A DNA stretch of 64,000 nucleotides from Neptuniibacter caesariensis. Lineage in GTDB: Bacteria; Pseudomonadota; Gammaproteobacteria; Pseudomonadales; Balneatricaceae. The number at the start of each line of letters is the position of its first letter. The first letter of the stretch is position 1. The notes below the pieces were generated by a model. It did not search any database. It saw only the letters and a program-made list of their open reading frames with translations, and was not told the origin of the DNA. The stretch lies in NCBI RefSeq assembly GCF_000153345.1, contig NZ_CH724127.1:304065-368064 (forward strand), given 5' to 3'. Shown here piece by piece: positions 46,190 to 56,113 of the stretch. The translations under genes were made by a program, and so were the position numbers.

Positions 46190-48586
46190 ATGAAATTCAG
46201 TGAAAAGTGGTTACGTGAACTGGTTAACCCTGCAATCGATACTCAGGGAATCGTTGATCAGATCACAATGGCAGGTCTGGAAGTAGACGAAGTAGAAGCA
46301 GCAGCAAAAGATTTCACAGGTGTAGTGGTAGGTGAAATCCTGGCAGCTGAGCAGCATCCAAATGCAGACAAGCTGCAGGTATGTAAAGTTACCGATGGTA
46401 ATGAAGAGTTTCAGGTCGTTTGTGGTGCACCCAACGCACGTGCAGGTTTGAAGACAGCATTTGCAACGATAGGTGCTGTTCTGCCAGGGCCTGATGGAAA
46501 AGATTTCAAAATCAAGAAAGCAAAGCTGCGTCAGGTTGAATCTTTCGGCATGCTATGTGCTGAAGATGAGTTGGGTATTTCAGATGATCATGACGGCATC
46601 ATGGAGTTGCCGGCAAATGCCCCAGTAGGCACATCGATCCGTGAATACCTGAATCTTGACGACAAGATCATTGATGTTGATCTGACACCTAACCGTGGTG
46701 ACTGCCTGAGTATTGCGGGTCTTGCTCGTGAAGTAGGTGTACTGAACAAAGCGCCGGTTACTTTTGTTGAAGACAAAGAAACGGCGGCTGTGATCGACGA
46801 TACCTTTGCGGTTGAGTTGAAAGATGCGGCAGACTGCCCACGTTATGTAGGCCGAGTGATTCGTGGTATCGATCCGGCTGCGGAAACGCCATTGTGGATG
46901 AAACAGAAGCTTGAGCGTTCTGGTGTTCGTAGTATTGATCCGGTAGTTGATGTGACTAACTACGTTCTGCTTGAACTGGGTCAGCCAATGCACGCTTTTG
47001 ATCTGGATAAATTGGCGGGCGGTATTGTCGTTCGTCGCGCAGAGCAGGGTGAGAAGCTGACACTTCTTGATGGCCAGGAAGTTGAGTTGAATGCTGACAC
47101 GCTGGCAATTACTGATGCGAATGGCCCTGTTGCTATGGCCGGCATTATGGGTGGTGAACCTACCAGTGTTACTGCTGAAACGAAGAATATCTTCCTGGAA
47201 AGCGCTTTCTTTAACCCGATCTCTATTGCTGGCCGTGCGCGTTCTTATGGCTTGCACACAGACTCCTCACACCGCTTTGAGCGTGGTGTGGATTGGCAGC
47301 TACAGACTCGTGCGATCAACCGTGCGACTGAACTGTTGCTGGATATCGTAGGTGGCGAAGCAGGTCCTGTAACTGAAACAGCGAACCAGGATGAACTACC
47401 TTCAGACCGCCAGGTGTTCCTGCGTCACGCGAAAGTGAACGCAATGCTGGCGTTCGACATGCCAGCAGAAGAGATCGAAGAGATCCTGACACGTTTAGGT
47501 CTGGGTGTTGAGAAAACATCAACAGAAGGCGAGTGGCATGTATCTGTACCGTCTTATCGTTTTGATATCGCTATCGAAGTTGATCTGATCGAAGAGCTGG
47601 CACGTGTATACGGTTACAACAATCTACCCGTACGCACACCGACAGCCTCTATGCCGATTAAAGAGCGTGATGAAACCAAAGTTGCGATTCAGCAGGTTCG
47701 TCGTGCATTGATTGCCCTGGGTTACCAGGAAGCGATCACTTACAGCTTTATCGAAGCTGGACTGGCTAAGCAGTTTGATGACAAGTATGAAGCGATTGCT
47801 TTGGCTAACCCTATCTCTGCTGAAATGGCGGTTATGCGTACGACAATCTGGCCGGGTTTGGCTAAGGCGTTGCAGCACAACCAGAATCGTCAGCAAAGCC
47901 GTGTTCGTATGTTCGAAAGCGGTCAACGCTTCCTGCCTACTTCTGGTGATGAGATCATTCAGGAGAACGTAGTTGCAGGTATTCTTGCAGGTTCCCGCGA
48001 TCCTGAAGGCTGGAATGCAGGCAAAGATCAGGTTGATTTCTTTGATATCAAAGGTGACCTGGAAAGCCTACTTGCACTGGGCGGAGCGGAAGATGAATTT
48101 AGCTTTGTAGCCGATCGTCATGTAGCGCTTCACCCAGGACAGACTGCGCGCATCGAGCGTAATGGTCAGCCTGTTGGTTTCATTGGTGCATTGCATCCGA
48201 ACCTCGTCAAGGAATTGGGACTGAATGGTCCGGTTTACCTGTTTGAGATTAATCAGGCTGCTTTACTCCAGGGTAAACTGCCTCGTTACACTGAAATCTC
48301 TAAATTCCCTGAGTCTCGTCGTGATCTTGCGGTCATCGTTGAAGAGGGAATTGCCTTCGATTCAGTACGTCAGGCTGCCGAAAAACAGGCAGGCGAATTC
48401 CTGAAAAATATCACCCTATTTGACGTTTATCAGGGGCAAGGTATTGAAAAGGGAAGAAAAAGTCTTGCTCTGGGCTTGACGTGGCAGCATCCTTCGCGCA
48501 CTCTTAATGATGAAGAAATAAACAGCGCAATTGATGCGGTTGTTTCTGCACTGACCAGTGAGTTTGGTGCCTCATTGCGAGAGTAA
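46190..48586 (+). CDS. pheT: Phenylalanine-tRNA ligase beta subunit
   Basis: This 798-residue subunit has the tRNA-binding EMAP-like domain (about 40-150: [20 protein letters not shown]), the B3/B4 editing domain (about 205-370), the B5 DNA-binding-like domain (about 405-475) and the C-terminal ferredoxin-fold anticodon-binding domain (about 705-798, from [18 protein letters not shown]). It begins 49 bp after pheS and is followed by ihfA. Confidence 0.97.
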   Translation: MKFSEKWLRELVNPAIDTQGIVDQITMAGLEVDEVEAAAKDFTGVVVGEILAAEQHPNADKLQVCKVTDGNEEFQVVCGAPNARAGLKTAFATIGAVLPGPDGKDFKIKKAKLRQVESFGMLCAEDELGISDDHDGIMELPANAPVGTSIREYLNLDDKIIDVDLTPNRGDCLSIAGLAREVGVLNKAPVTFVEDKETAAVIDDTFAVELKDAADCPRYVGRVIRGIDPAAETPLWMKQKLERSGVRSIDPVVDVTNYVLLELGQPMHAFDLDKLAGGIVVRRAEQGEKLTLLDGQEVELNADTLAITDANGPVAMAGIMGGEPTSVTAETKNIFLESAFFNPISIAGRARSYGLHTDSSHRFERGVDWQLQTRAINRATELLLDIVGGEAGPVTETANQDELPSDRQVFLRHAKVNAMLAFDMPAEEIEEILTRLGLGVEKTSTEGEWHVSVPSYRFDIAIEVDLIEELARVYGYNNLPVRTPTASMPIKERDETKVAIQQVRRALIALGYQEAITYSFIEAGLAKQFDDKYEAIALANPISAEMAVMRTTIWPGLAKALQHNQNRQQSRVRMFESGQRFLPTSGDEIIQENVVAGILAGSRDPEGWNAGKDQVDFFDIKGDLESLLALGGAEDEFSFVADRHVALHPGQTARIERNGQPVGFIGALHPNLVKELGLNGPVYLFEINQAALLQGKLPRYTEISKFPESRRDLAVIVEEGIAFDSVRQAAEKQAGEFLKNITLFDVYQGQGIEKGRKSLALGLTWQHPSRTLNDEEINSAIDAVVSALTSEFGASLRE

Positions 48587-48605
48587 GCAGCGAAAGGTGA
48601 TTTAC

Positions 48606-48911
48606 ATGAGCTCGTTAACAAAAGCGGATATGGCTGAACGCCTAAATGAAGAGCTGGGTTTAAACAAACGTGAAGCCAAAGAAATGGTGGAATCGTTCTT
48701 TGATGAAATCCGGGCATGTCTGGCTGCTAACGAGCAGGTAAAGTTGTCCGGCTTTGGAAACTTTGATCTGCGTGATAAGCGGCAAAGACCAGGCCGGAAT
48801 CCTAAAACCGGGGAAGAAGTGCCTATCTCTGCACGCAGAGTAGTGACATTCCGACCGGGGCAAAAACTGAAGGATCGCGTCGAAGCCTATGCTGGAGACA
48901 GCCCAGAGTAA
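48606..48911 (+). CDS. ihfA: Integration host factor alpha subunit
   Basis: This 101-residue DNA-bending protein has the HU/IHF fold: [20 protein letters not shown] at the start, [20 protein letters not shown] at the strands and [19 protein letters not shown] at the beta arm with the intercalating proline. It works with IHF-beta in recombination, replication and sigma-54 promoters. ATG 48606 gives the usual length; an earlier in-frame start would overlap pheT. It overlaps the MerR-type gene at its end by 23 bases. Confidence 0.96.
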   Translation: MSSLTKADMAERLNEELGLNKREAKEMVESFFDEIRACLAANEQVKLSGFGNFDLRDKRQRPGRNPKTGEEVPISARRVVTFRPGQKLKDRVEAYAGDSPE

Positions 48912-49242
48912 CGACCCCAACCCAATTCCGGGTAAGCGTTATTTTACAATTGGTGAAGTGGCTAAGCTCTGTGATGTCAAAGCGCATGTACTGCGTTATT
49001 GGGAAAAAGAGTTTAGCCAGATATCCCCTGTCAAACGAAACAACCGTCGTTACTATCAGCGACAGGATGTTCTGTTAATCCGTCAAATCAAAAGTCTTTT
49101 ACATGATCAGGGCTATACCCTGAGTGGTGCAAAGCAGTATCTTGCCGGCGACCATAATGAAGATGATCAGAGCCAGTATAAACAGTTATTGCGCCAGACG
49201 ATTACTGAGCTTGAAGAACTGCTAGAGTCGATAAAGAGATAG
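48889..49242 (+). CDS. MerR-family transcriptional regulator
   Basis: This 117-residue protein has a MerR winged helix ([20 protein letters not shown], then [19 protein letters not shown], residues about 18-60). A short dimerisation helix ends [11 protein letters not shown]. It lacks the cysteines and effector domain of metal-sensing MerR proteins. It overlaps the end of ihfA by 23 bases, a pairing common in gammaproteobacteria. Its target is unknown. Confidence 0.88.
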   Translation: MLETAQSNDPNPIPGKRYFTIGEVAKLCDVKAHVLRYWEKEFSQISPVKRNNRRYYQRQDVLLIRQIKSLLHDQGYTLSGAKQYLAGDHNEDDQSQYKQLLRQTITELEELLESIKR

Positions 49243-49326
49243 TCTTTAGTGGTATAAAAACCTTCACTGTTTCAAATGGTTAAGTTAATATAGCCAGCCT
49301 GGTAACGTTCGTTACCGTTCTAATGT

Positions 49327-49403
49327 CGGGATGTAGCGCAGCTTGGTAGCGCACTTGCATGGGGTGCAAGGGGTCGGAGGTTCAAATCCTCTCATCCCGA
49401 CCA
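49327..49403 (+). tRNA. tRNA-Pro (anticodon GGG)
   Basis: The 77-nt cloverleaf has acceptor stem CGGGATG/CATCCCG, D-arm GCGC/GCGC, anticodon stem CTTGC/GCAAG with loop ATGGGGT (anticodon GGG), T-loop TTCAAAT and an encoded CCA end. It reads proline CCC and CCU codons. It stands right after the ihfA-merR pair, a frequent place for tRNA-Pro. Confidence 0.97.
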
Positions 49404-49496
49404 TTTAAACTTCTTTTCTCTTATCTAAGATCGAGCTTCTGCTTTTTTTCGTTCTTTTAATTCGATATTGATTGCAGTAAAGCTGATTTGAGATAT

Positions 49497-49527
49497 AAAA
49501 AAGCCGATTCAGTGAAATCGGCTTTTT
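49497..49527. terminator. Bidirectional Rho-independent terminator
   Basis: An AGCCGATT-CAGTGA-AATCGGCT stem is flanked by A- and T-runs. It lies between the tRNA and the convergent universal stress protein gene. Confidence 0.9.
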
Positions 49528-49549
49528 GCTTTTTTGAAGGCTTAAAGTA

Positions 49550-49981
49550 CTAACCTTTCACAACCAGTACCGGTATATCAGCTCGGCCAACGACTTTATT
49601 AGCAATTGAGCCGATCACGGTTCTTTCCATACGGCTTTGCTTATGGCTCGCCATAACAATGATGTCGACCTTTTCCTTGCTGGCAACAGAAAGTATCACA
49701 TCGGCAGGTTTGCCTTCCTGAACGACCATTGAACATTCGGAAGGGTCGATCGGCAGGGAATTTTCTGTGAATTCTTTCAATTGGTTTTTGATATCCTTCA
49801 CTAAATGATCAAAGGTCCCTTGTGGGAAGTAAGAGCCGACAATAGGCATCTGATAGCCCGGGACTGCAGAGAGAAGAATCAGCTTGCCGTGGGGTTTCAG
49901 AATACCTAACGCGTTCTCAACCACTTTGTCTGCAAAGCCTTTTTCCCCCATGTCGATGGGCACTAAAATTGAATCATACAT
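49550..49981 (-). CDS. Universal stress protein UspA family, TeaD-like
   Basis: This 143-residue single-domain Usp begins MYDSILVPIDMGEKGFADKV and ends with the ATP-binding pattern VMASHKQSRMERTVIGSIAN, then KVVGRADIPVLVV (G-2x-G-9x-G-S/T-like). ATG 49981 has GGGAG upstream, and the frame overlaps the end of the TRAP permease gene by eight bases. A Usp protein at the end of TRAP operons (as TeaD with TeaABC in Halomonas) regulates uptake; the same role is inferred here. Confidence 0.88.
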   Translation of the reverse strand: MYDSILVPIDMGEKGFADKVVENALGILKPHGKLILLSAVPGYQMPIVGSYFPQGTFDHLVKDIKNQLKEFTENSLPIDPSECSMVVQEGKPADVILSVASKEKVDIIVMASHKQSRMERTVIGSIANKVVGRADIPVLVVKG

Positions 49982-52577
49982 AGCTGTTACTCCCAAGGGG
50001 TTCTCTTCTTCTGCGTTGTAACCAGGCGATGAAGGCTAGTATTAATAATGCCGGAATGAAGACAAGCTCTTTAGGCGGTCTATCCACCGCTTTCTCAATG
50101 CCAGTAATTTTCCAGCCAAAATCGACACCTGATTTCTCAGCGGCACTACCAAATACGACCAGCTCAACAATCCAGTTATCGTTCTCCTGAGTCAGCATTA
50201 AGCCCATCGATTCAAGACGTTGCTTAGCATCACCGGAGTCACTCTCTAGCTGTAAAGAAACCGTTTTCTTAACTTCATCACCCTCAATGGTTTCACCTTC
50301 AAACTTCAACTGGATGAACTCACCTTGATTAAGCTGTTCAACTTCAGTGACTAGCTGTGAGGTTGGCAGAGAAGCCGAAGGTGGGTAGACCATATCCCAC
50401 CAGAAACCTGGCCTGAACAGGCTAAAGGCAATGAGTACCAGCACTAGAGATTCCCACAGCCGGCTTTTCACAAGCCAGTACCCCTGAGTTGCCGCAGAGA
50501 AGACCAGAATAGCGACGATGGCACTGATAACGGTGAGAAGAAGATCCCAGACAGAATCGATTCCGATCAGCAGTAGCTGGGTATTGAAAATGAACATAAA
50601 CGGCAGGATGGCGGTACGTATATCGTAGGTGAACCCCTGAATACCGGTTTTGATCGGATCAGCCCTGCCAATCGCTGCGGCGGCAAAGGCCGCTAGTCCA
50701 ACCGGGGGCGTATCATCCGCTAATATGCCGAAATAGAAGACGAACAGATGAACCGCAATTAAGGGAACAATCAGTCCGTTTTCGGCACCGAGGGAGACAA
50801 TAACTGGCGCCATTAGGGTGGAAACTACGATGTAGTTGGCGGTCGTAGGCAGGCCCATCCCCAGAATGATACAAATCAACGCGGTAAATATCAGAATAAG
50901 GATCAAGTTTCCGCCAGAGATAAACTCAACAAACTCAGTCATCATCTGGCCAAGGCCTGTAAGAGTGACGGTACCTACAATGATGCCGGCTGCTGCAGTC
51001 GCTATACCAATGCCCACCATGTTGCGCGCACCGGTAATCAAGCCTTCGACAAAGTCATCCCAACAATCTTTAAACTTGGATGCCCAGTCGGATTCACCAC
51101 GGAACCAGGCTTTAATTGGTTTGTGAGTAAGTACCACAGCGATGAGGAATACTACCGAGTAAAAGGCTGATTGCTGCGGGGAATACTGCTTAACCGCTAA
51201 CGCCCAGAGAAGCACTACGATCGGCAGACCGAAATATAAGCCAGAGTTAATCGTCGGTTTAGACTCGGGCAGGTGATCAAGCTCGATACTACTATCATCA
51301 TCGGCCAGATCAGGGTACTGAGCAGAAAGACGCACTAACGCAAAGTAACCGGCTATGATCGCCACTAACATGACGACATACCCCATTGTTCCCAATGTTG
51401 ATTCAAGGAACGTCGAGCCGTAGTAAACAACCGCAGATAACACCAGCATAATCAGGGTGGTTGTTACCCAAGACAGCATCCGCTGCGCCATAGTGGGGAC
51501 CACCAGACGCTGAATGCCCTGCATATTCAGTTTTAACGCTTCTAAGTGGACGATATAAATCAAAGCGATATAGGAGATTAGCGATGGCAAAATGGCATGC
51601 TTAATCACTTCGATATAAGGAATACCCACATATTCCACCATCAGGAATGCAGCGGCACCCATAATCGGTGGCGTTAGCTGACCATTGGTTGATGCTGCAA
51701 CTTCAACGGCGCCTGCTTTTGTTGCCGGGAAGCCAACACGCTTCATCAATGGAATCGTAAAGGTTCCTGTGGTTACCACATTGGCAATTGAGGAACCGGA
51801 AATAATACCGCTCAGTCCTGAGGCAACAACCGCTGCTTTTGCCGGTCCTCCCCGCATATGGCCTAACAGCGAAAAAGAAACTTTAATCAGATAGTTACCG
51901 GCACCGGCTTTATCAAGCAATGAGCCGAGTAATACAAACAGGAATACAAAAGCAGTGGAAACACCTAATGCAACCCCAAAAACACCTTCAGTGGTCAGCC
52001 ATTGGTGAGAAGATACTTTGTTTAAGCTGGCGCCTTTATGTGCAATAACATCAGGCATGTATTGGCCAGCAAAGGTGAAGGTCAAAAACACAACGGCGAC
52101 GACAACCAGAGGGGGGCCAAGCGCTCTTCGGGTTGCTTCAAGGAGCGTAATCATACCGACTACGGCGATAACTACATCGGTTGTGGTTGGGGCTCCGATA
52201 CGGTCTGCGAGTTGATCCCTAAAAATAAGTAGGTAGAGACATGACATCGCCGCGCCCAGCGCAAACAGGATATCGAAGGGGCTCAGCCCGAATCGATTTG
52301 AATTTTTAGTTGCGGGGAAAAGGCAAAACGCTAAAAAGGTAGCGAAGGAAAGGTGGATAAATTTGGCCTGATCTTCGTTGAATGTACCAAAATTCACCAT
52401 GAACGGAACAGGTGATGCATACCAAAGCTGAAAAGCAGACCATGCAATTAATAGCCCGATGACCAGCTTGCCTATGGGGCCATCTAGTGTTCTGCTGCCT
52501 GTTTCAGAGTTGAGAAGGTCTTCTATCTCTTTATTCTTATCATCAGACCCTGCGCCTGACTGAGCTTCCGTATTCAT
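49974..52577 (-). CDS. TRAP transporter fused 4TM/12TM permease
   Basis: This 867-residue inner-membrane protein joins a DctQ-like four-helix part (about 35-165) to a DctM-like large permease. GMGLPTTANYIVVSTLMAPV near residue 575 and ADDTPPVGLAAFAAAAIGR near 620 are the DctM signatures. A C-terminal DUF3394-like extension has a small soluble domain (about 720-830) and a final helix with a basic end. It uses the sodium gradient with the TAXI binding protein encoded upstream. It overlaps the Usp gene. Confidence 0.93.
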   Translation of the reverse strand: MNTEAQSGAGSDDKNKEIEDLLNSETGSRTLDGPIGKLVIGLLIAWSAFQLWYASPVPFMVNFGTFNEDQAKFIHLSFATFLAFCLFPATKNSNRFGLSPFDILFALGAAMSCLYLLIFRDQLADRIGAPTTTDVVIAVVGMITLLEATRRALGPPLVVVAVVFLTFTFAGQYMPDVIAHKGASLNKVSSHQWLTTEGVFGVALGVSTAFVFLFVLLGSLLDKAGAGNYLIKVSFSLLGHMRGGPAKAAVVASGLSGIISGSSIANVVTTGTFTIPLMKRVGFPATKAGAVEVAASTNGQLTPPIMGAAAFLMVEYVGIPYIEVIKHAILPSLISYIALIYIVHLEALKLNMQGIQRLVVPTMAQRMLSWVTTTLIMLVLSAVVYYGSTFLESTLGTMGYVVMLVAIIAGYFALVRLSAQYPDLADDDSSIELDHLPESKPTINSGLYFGLPIVVLLWALAVKQYSPQQSAFYSVVFLIAVVLTHKPIKAWFRGESDWASKFKDCWDDFVEGLITGARNMVGIGIATAAAGIIVGTVTLTGLGQMMTEFVEFISGGNLILILIFTALICIILGMGLPTTANYIVVSTLMAPVIVSLGAENGLIVPLIAVHLFVFYFGILADDTPPVGLAAFAAAAIGRADPIKTGIQGFTYDIRTAILPFMFIFNTQLLLIGIDSVWDLLLTVISAIVAILVFSAATQGYWLVKSRLWESLVLVLIAFSLFRPGFWWDMVYPPSASLPTSQLVTEVEQLNQGEFIQLKFEGETIEGDEVKKTVSLQLESDSGDAKQRLESMGLMLTQENDNWIVELVVFGSAAEKSGVDFGWKITGIEKAVDRPPKELVFIPALLILAFIAWLQRRRREPLGSNSYV

Positions 52578-52608
52578 AGAACGACTCCGGATCGCAAATA
52601 CTCATGCA

Positions 52609-52636
52609 AATAAGGCCTGTCGAAACAGGCCTTATT
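52609..52636 (-). promoter_or_regulatory. Intercistronic 12-bp hairpin
   Basis: The perfect stem AATAAGGCCTGT-CGAA-ACAGGCCTTATT lies between the binding-protein gene and the permease gene on the minus strand. It has only a weak T tail, so partial termination or 3'-end protection would favour the binding protein over the permease. Confidence 0.7.
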
Positions 52637-52672
52637 ATATTCAACAACCTAATTTGGATTGTGAAAAAGGTC

Positions 52673-53638
52673 TTACATCAGGCCTGCTTCTTTGTAGTAC
52701 TTAGCAGCACCTGGGTGAAGAGGAGCTGACAGACCATCTTTGATCATCTCTTCTTTTTTCAGGTTCGCAAAGGCTGGATGTAGTTTCTTGAATGTATCAA
52801 AGTTTTCAAAAACGGCTTTCACAACGTTGTAAACCAGTTTTTCATCAACTTTAGCTGATGTTACGAAGGTAGCACCTACACCAAATGTTTTGGTATCCGC
52901 AGCCGTACCGTTGTACATTCCACCTGGAATTGTCGCAGTACGATAGAAGTCGTTATCGCCAACCAGCTTATCTACAGCTTTACCGGATACTTCAACCAGA
53001 ACACTGTCACATGAGGTAGTTGCTTCTTTAATGGAACCACTTGGGTGACCTACGGTGTAGACCATTGCGTCGATTTTGTTATCGCACAGCGCTTTTGACT
53101 GCTCAGCAGCTTTAAGTTCTGACGCTAATTTGAACGTATCGTTTGTCCAGTCCAGCTCTTTCATCAGAACTTCCATCGTTCCGCGTTGACCAGAGCCAGG
53201 GTTACCAATGTTTACGCGCTTACCTTTCAGATCCATGAAGTTCTTGATGCCAGCATCAGCACGTGCCACTACAGTGAATGGCTCAGGGTGAACAGAGAAC
53301 ACCGCTCTCAGATCTTTAAAGGCTCCGGCATCTTTAAACTTACTGGTACCGTTATACGCATGGAACTGCCAATCTGACTGAGCAACACCCATATCCAGTT
53401 CACCGGCTCTGATGGTATTGATGTTGTACACAGAGCCACCGGTACTTTCTACAGAGCAACGAATGCCGTGATCTTTACGGCCTTTATTCACCAAACGGCA
53501 GATTGCACCGCCCGTTGGATAATAAACGCCTGTCACACCACCGGTGCCGATTGTAATAAACTCTTGAGCCTGGACACTGGGTGCCATTGCAAAAAGTGCA
53601 GTTAAACCGGCACTCATCATTGCTGTTTTTAGCTTCAT
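52673..53638 (-). CDS. TAXI-family TRAP solute-binding protein
   Basis: This 321-residue periplasmic receptor has a Sec signal peptide (cleavage near VQA, residue 25). The TAXI start [20 protein letters not shown] is followed by [17 protein letters not shown] near 75, [16 protein letters not shown] near 145 and [14 protein letters not shown] near 195. TAXI receptors often bind glutamate- or dicarboxylate-like ligands. The catabolic neighbours suggest an amino or dicarboxylic acid. ATG 53638 has GGAGAG seven bases before; GTG 53641 is possible. Confidence 0.92.
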   Translation of the reverse strand: MKLKTAMMSAGLTALFAMAPSVQAQEFITIGTGGVTGVYYPTGGAICRLVNKGRKDHGIRCSVESTGGSVYNINTIRAGELDMGVAQSDWQFHAYNGTSKFKDAGAFKDLRAVFSVHPEPFTVVARADAGIKNFMDLKGKRVNIGNPGSGQRGTMEVLMKELDWTNDTFKLASELKAAEQSKALCDNKIDAMVYTVGHPSGSIKEATTSCDSVLVEVSGKAVDKLVGDNDFYRTATIPGGMYNGTAADTKTFGVGATFVTSAKVDEKLVYNVVKAVFENFDTFKKLHPAFANLKKEEMIKDGLSAPLHPGAAKYYKEAGLM

Positions 53639-53768
53639 CACTTTACTCTCCTTGGATCGTGTATTTTTATTTTTTCGCTATCTGTCTTTCAGTTTTAGGA
53701 TATAAGTACTTGTAAAGCCAATACATTTCTAAGATTTTTCACCGGTCAGGCTGTTCAGGGCCTGATTA

Positions 53769-54590
53769 TCAGTTTAGCTTCCGAAACATATCAGCACTTA
53801 ATACGTCGCGTCCTTCAGACTGGATTAGTTCAACTAATTCACGGACTTGCGTAGCATTTGAATCTGCCAAATCCCCTCTAGGAGTGTAGCAGTTATTTTC
53901 AAAGCCAATGCGGACATCGCCTCCTAACTGCGCAGCATAAAGTAAGCATGCTTGCTCTTTGTGCCCGAAAGCACAGACTGCCCAGCGAATATTATGCTCA
54001 TTTAACTGACTCAATAATGGCAGGAACGGGGCCAGATCTGCGGGATCTGATTGTTGTTTATCAGTATAGCGGCCCAATACGATAAGTACGTGGTGTGGGC
54101 TATCCGGCTTAATAATATTCCGCTCAGTGAGATCAAAGTATTTTCTTAGTTCCTCGACTGAATAGACGATGTATTGAGCAATGATCTTCTTTTGAGCTAC
54201 CCAGGAGAAAAACTCATAGGCTTTCTGTTCTGATGCCTTATCGGGGATGAGTTCTCTTATCGCAAATGATGCGGCTTCAGGTTCGATTGCCGTTATCAAT
54301 GCCATCTGCTGCTCGGGATGGTAGATGCCGATCGCCTCGGTGGTTATCTGCACGATGACATTATCACCTACACGTTCACGTACTGCTTTTAAAACGGCCA
54401 GATTATCTTCAATTTCCAGTGAATGCTGACCATCAGGTTTACGTGCATGAAGATGGACCATTCCAGCACCGGCTTCCACGCAGGCTTCTACTTCCGCGGC
54501 GATCTCTTCAGGCGTAATCGGCAAATTAGCATGATCCGATTTTTGTTTTCTTGCCCCATTGGGCGCGACGATGATGAGTGCATCCTGCAT
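53769..54590 (-). CDS. Beta-keto acid cleavage enzyme (BKACE, DUF849)
   Basis: This 273-residue TIM-barrel enzyme belongs to the 3-keto-5-aminohexanoate cleavage family. The zinc pair is in GMVHLHARKPDG near residue 45, and the later Glu is in RIGFENNCY near 230. It condenses a beta-keto acid with acetyl-CoA to give acetoacetate and a new acyl-CoA. Family members differ in the keto acid used, and the substrate here is unknown. Its first base is the last base of the upstream class III aminotransferase gene, so the aminotransferase probably makes its keto acid from a beta-amino acid. Confidence 0.9.
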   Translation of the reverse strand: MQDALIIVAPNGARKQKSDHANLPITPEEIAAEVEACVEAGAGMVHLHARKPDGQHSLEIEDNLAVLKAVRERVGDNVIVQITTEAIGIYHPEQQMALITAIEPEAASFAIRELIPDKASEQKAYEFFSWVAQKKIIAQYIVYSVEELRKYFDLTERNIIKPDSPHHVLIVLGRYTDKQQSDPADLAPFLPLLSQLNEHNIRWAVCAFGHKEQACLLYAAQLGGDVRIGFENNCYTPRGDLADSNATQVRELVELIQSEGRDVLSADMFRKLN

Positions 54591-55954
54591 TAATTGCTCC
54601 CAGCCTGAGGCATGATCGCTGTGTATTCAGAAGGTAGCACTGAGTTGACGGCTTTTTTTAGCTTCAGCACTAATTCGTCGACCTGTTCTGCACTGATAAT
54701 ATAGGGAGGAGCCAGCAGTATATGGTGCCCGTTTTTACCGTCTATGGTCCCGCCCATTGGGTAGCACATCAGGCCGTGGCCCATGGCGGCCTGCTTTATC
54801 TTCTTATGAATAGCTGAGGTCACCGGGAATGGGGCTTTTGTGGTTCGGTCCTGAACGATCTCAAGTCCCCAAAAAAGTCCGCGGCCGCGAATGTCACCAA
54901 TAAAAGGTGAGTCACTGAATGCCTCTTTCAGCTTTCGGCCCAGGTCATTCCCAGTAGCCCAGGCTTTTGGAATTAAACGCTCTCGTTCAAAGACATTCAG
55001 TACCTCTAACGCTGTGGCTGTCGCCGCAGAGTGAGCCATATAAGTATGTCCATGCTGGAAAAATCCACTGCCTTCAGAGACAGTATTGTAGATCTCATCA
55101 GAGGCGAGCATTGCACCAATCGGCTGATATCCAGCCCCAAGGCCTTTCGCCACTGTCACAATATCTGCTGTGATCCCTTCCTGCTCGTGGGCGAACAGCG
55201 TACCTGTTCGGCCCATACCGCACATAACTTCATCAAGTATGAGTAAGATTCCATACTGGTCGCAGATCTCGCGGATGCGTTTGAAGTATCCATCAACGGG
55301 GGTAAGGACCCCTGATGTTGCCCCGACAACCGGTTCGGCTATAAAGCCGATGATGGAGTCAGCGCCTTCTTGCAAGATAATTTCTTCCAGCTCATTTGCT
55401 ACCCGTTGGCCATATTCATAAAGTGTTTCGCCATCACGCTGATCGCGGTAAGGGTAGCAGGGTGAAATGTAGAGGTGTTCCATCAACAAAGGCGTGAAGG
55501 GTTCTTTACGCCATTCATTACCACCTACGGCGAGTGCACCCAGTGTATTGCCATGATAGCTCTGTCGGCGTGCGACAAAACGTTTACGAGATAGTTCGCC
55601 TTTTTCTACAAAGTACTGCCTGGCAAGTTTCAGGGCTGACTCTACAGCTTCCGAACCGCCTGACACAAAATAGGCATGATTGAGATTACCTGGCGCGAGT
55701 CTTGTTAATTTTTCAGCTAATTGCTCGGCTGCTTGTGAGGTAAAAAAAGCGCTGTGTGCATAACTCAGTTGGTCTACCTGGCTTTTTAATGCCGCTTTGA
55801 TATCCGGATGATTATGACCAAGGCAGGATACTGCCGCACCACCGCAAGCATCCATGTAACGCTTGCCCGACTGATCAATTAAATATACTCCATCCCCTGC
55901 AACAGCCGTGGGTAGTTGGCTATGGCAATGGCGATGAAAGACGTTGCTGTCCAC
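54590..55954 (-). CDS. Class III PLP aminotransferase
   Basis: This 454-residue fold-type I enzyme shows HAYFVSGGSEAVESALKLAR near residue 95, ILLILDEVMCGMGRTGTLF near 235 and VTVAKGLGAGYQPIGAML near 265 with the PLP lysine. It belongs to the omega/beta-amino acid aminotransferase branch (BioA/YodT-like), not to ArgD. It overlaps the BKACE gene by one base and is divergent from a LysR gene with a clear operator between. A beta-amino or omega-amino acid substrate is inferred. Confidence 0.9.
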   Translation of the reverse strand: MDSNVFHRHCHSQLPTAVAGDGVYLIDQSGKRYMDACGGAAVSCLGHNHPDIKAALKSQVDQLSYAHSAFFTSQAAEQLAEKLTRLAPGNLNHAYFVSGGSEAVESALKLARQYFVEKGELSRKRFVARRQSYHGNTLGALAVGGNEWRKEPFTPLLMEHLYISPCYPYRDQRDGETLYEYGQRVANELEEIILQEGADSIIGFIAEPVVGATSGVLTPVDGYFKRIREICDQYGILLILDEVMCGMGRTGTLFAHEQEGITADIVTVAKGLGAGYQPIGAMLASDEIYNTVSEGSGFFQHGHTYMAHSAATATALEVLNVFERERLIPKAWATGNDLGRKLKEAFSDSPFIGDIRGRGLFWGLEIVQDRTTKAPFPVTSAIHKKIKQAAMGHGLMCYPMGGTIDGKNGHHILLAPPYIISAEQVDELVLKLKKAVNSVLPSEYTAIMPQAGSN

Positions 55955-56037
55955 GGCGTTCTCCGCAATTAAAACTGCTTAATTTCTAGACATTAAAGGC
56001 GGCTTTGCAATTAGGGACAATCGATATATCTTCAGAG

Positions 56038-56058
56038 GGTATGAGAAAAACTCATACC
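56038..56058. promoter_or_regulatory. LysR-type operator with T-N11-A
   Basis: The perfect dyad GGTATGAG-AAAAA-CTCATACC contains the LysR T-N11-A pattern. It lies 84 bp from the aminotransferase start and 56 bp before the divergent LysR gene. Confidence 0.65.
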
Positions 56059-56113
56059 ATTGAGGTTTAAGCGATACCTATTGTCTATCTTTGACTGGAG
56101 GCTTTTGGGCTTT

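Noticed and set aside
46580-47257. 225-codon minus-strand frame inside pheT
   Set aside because: It lies wholly within a well-supported essential gene, is rich in Arg, Thr and Asn as reverse frames are, and has no protein features.
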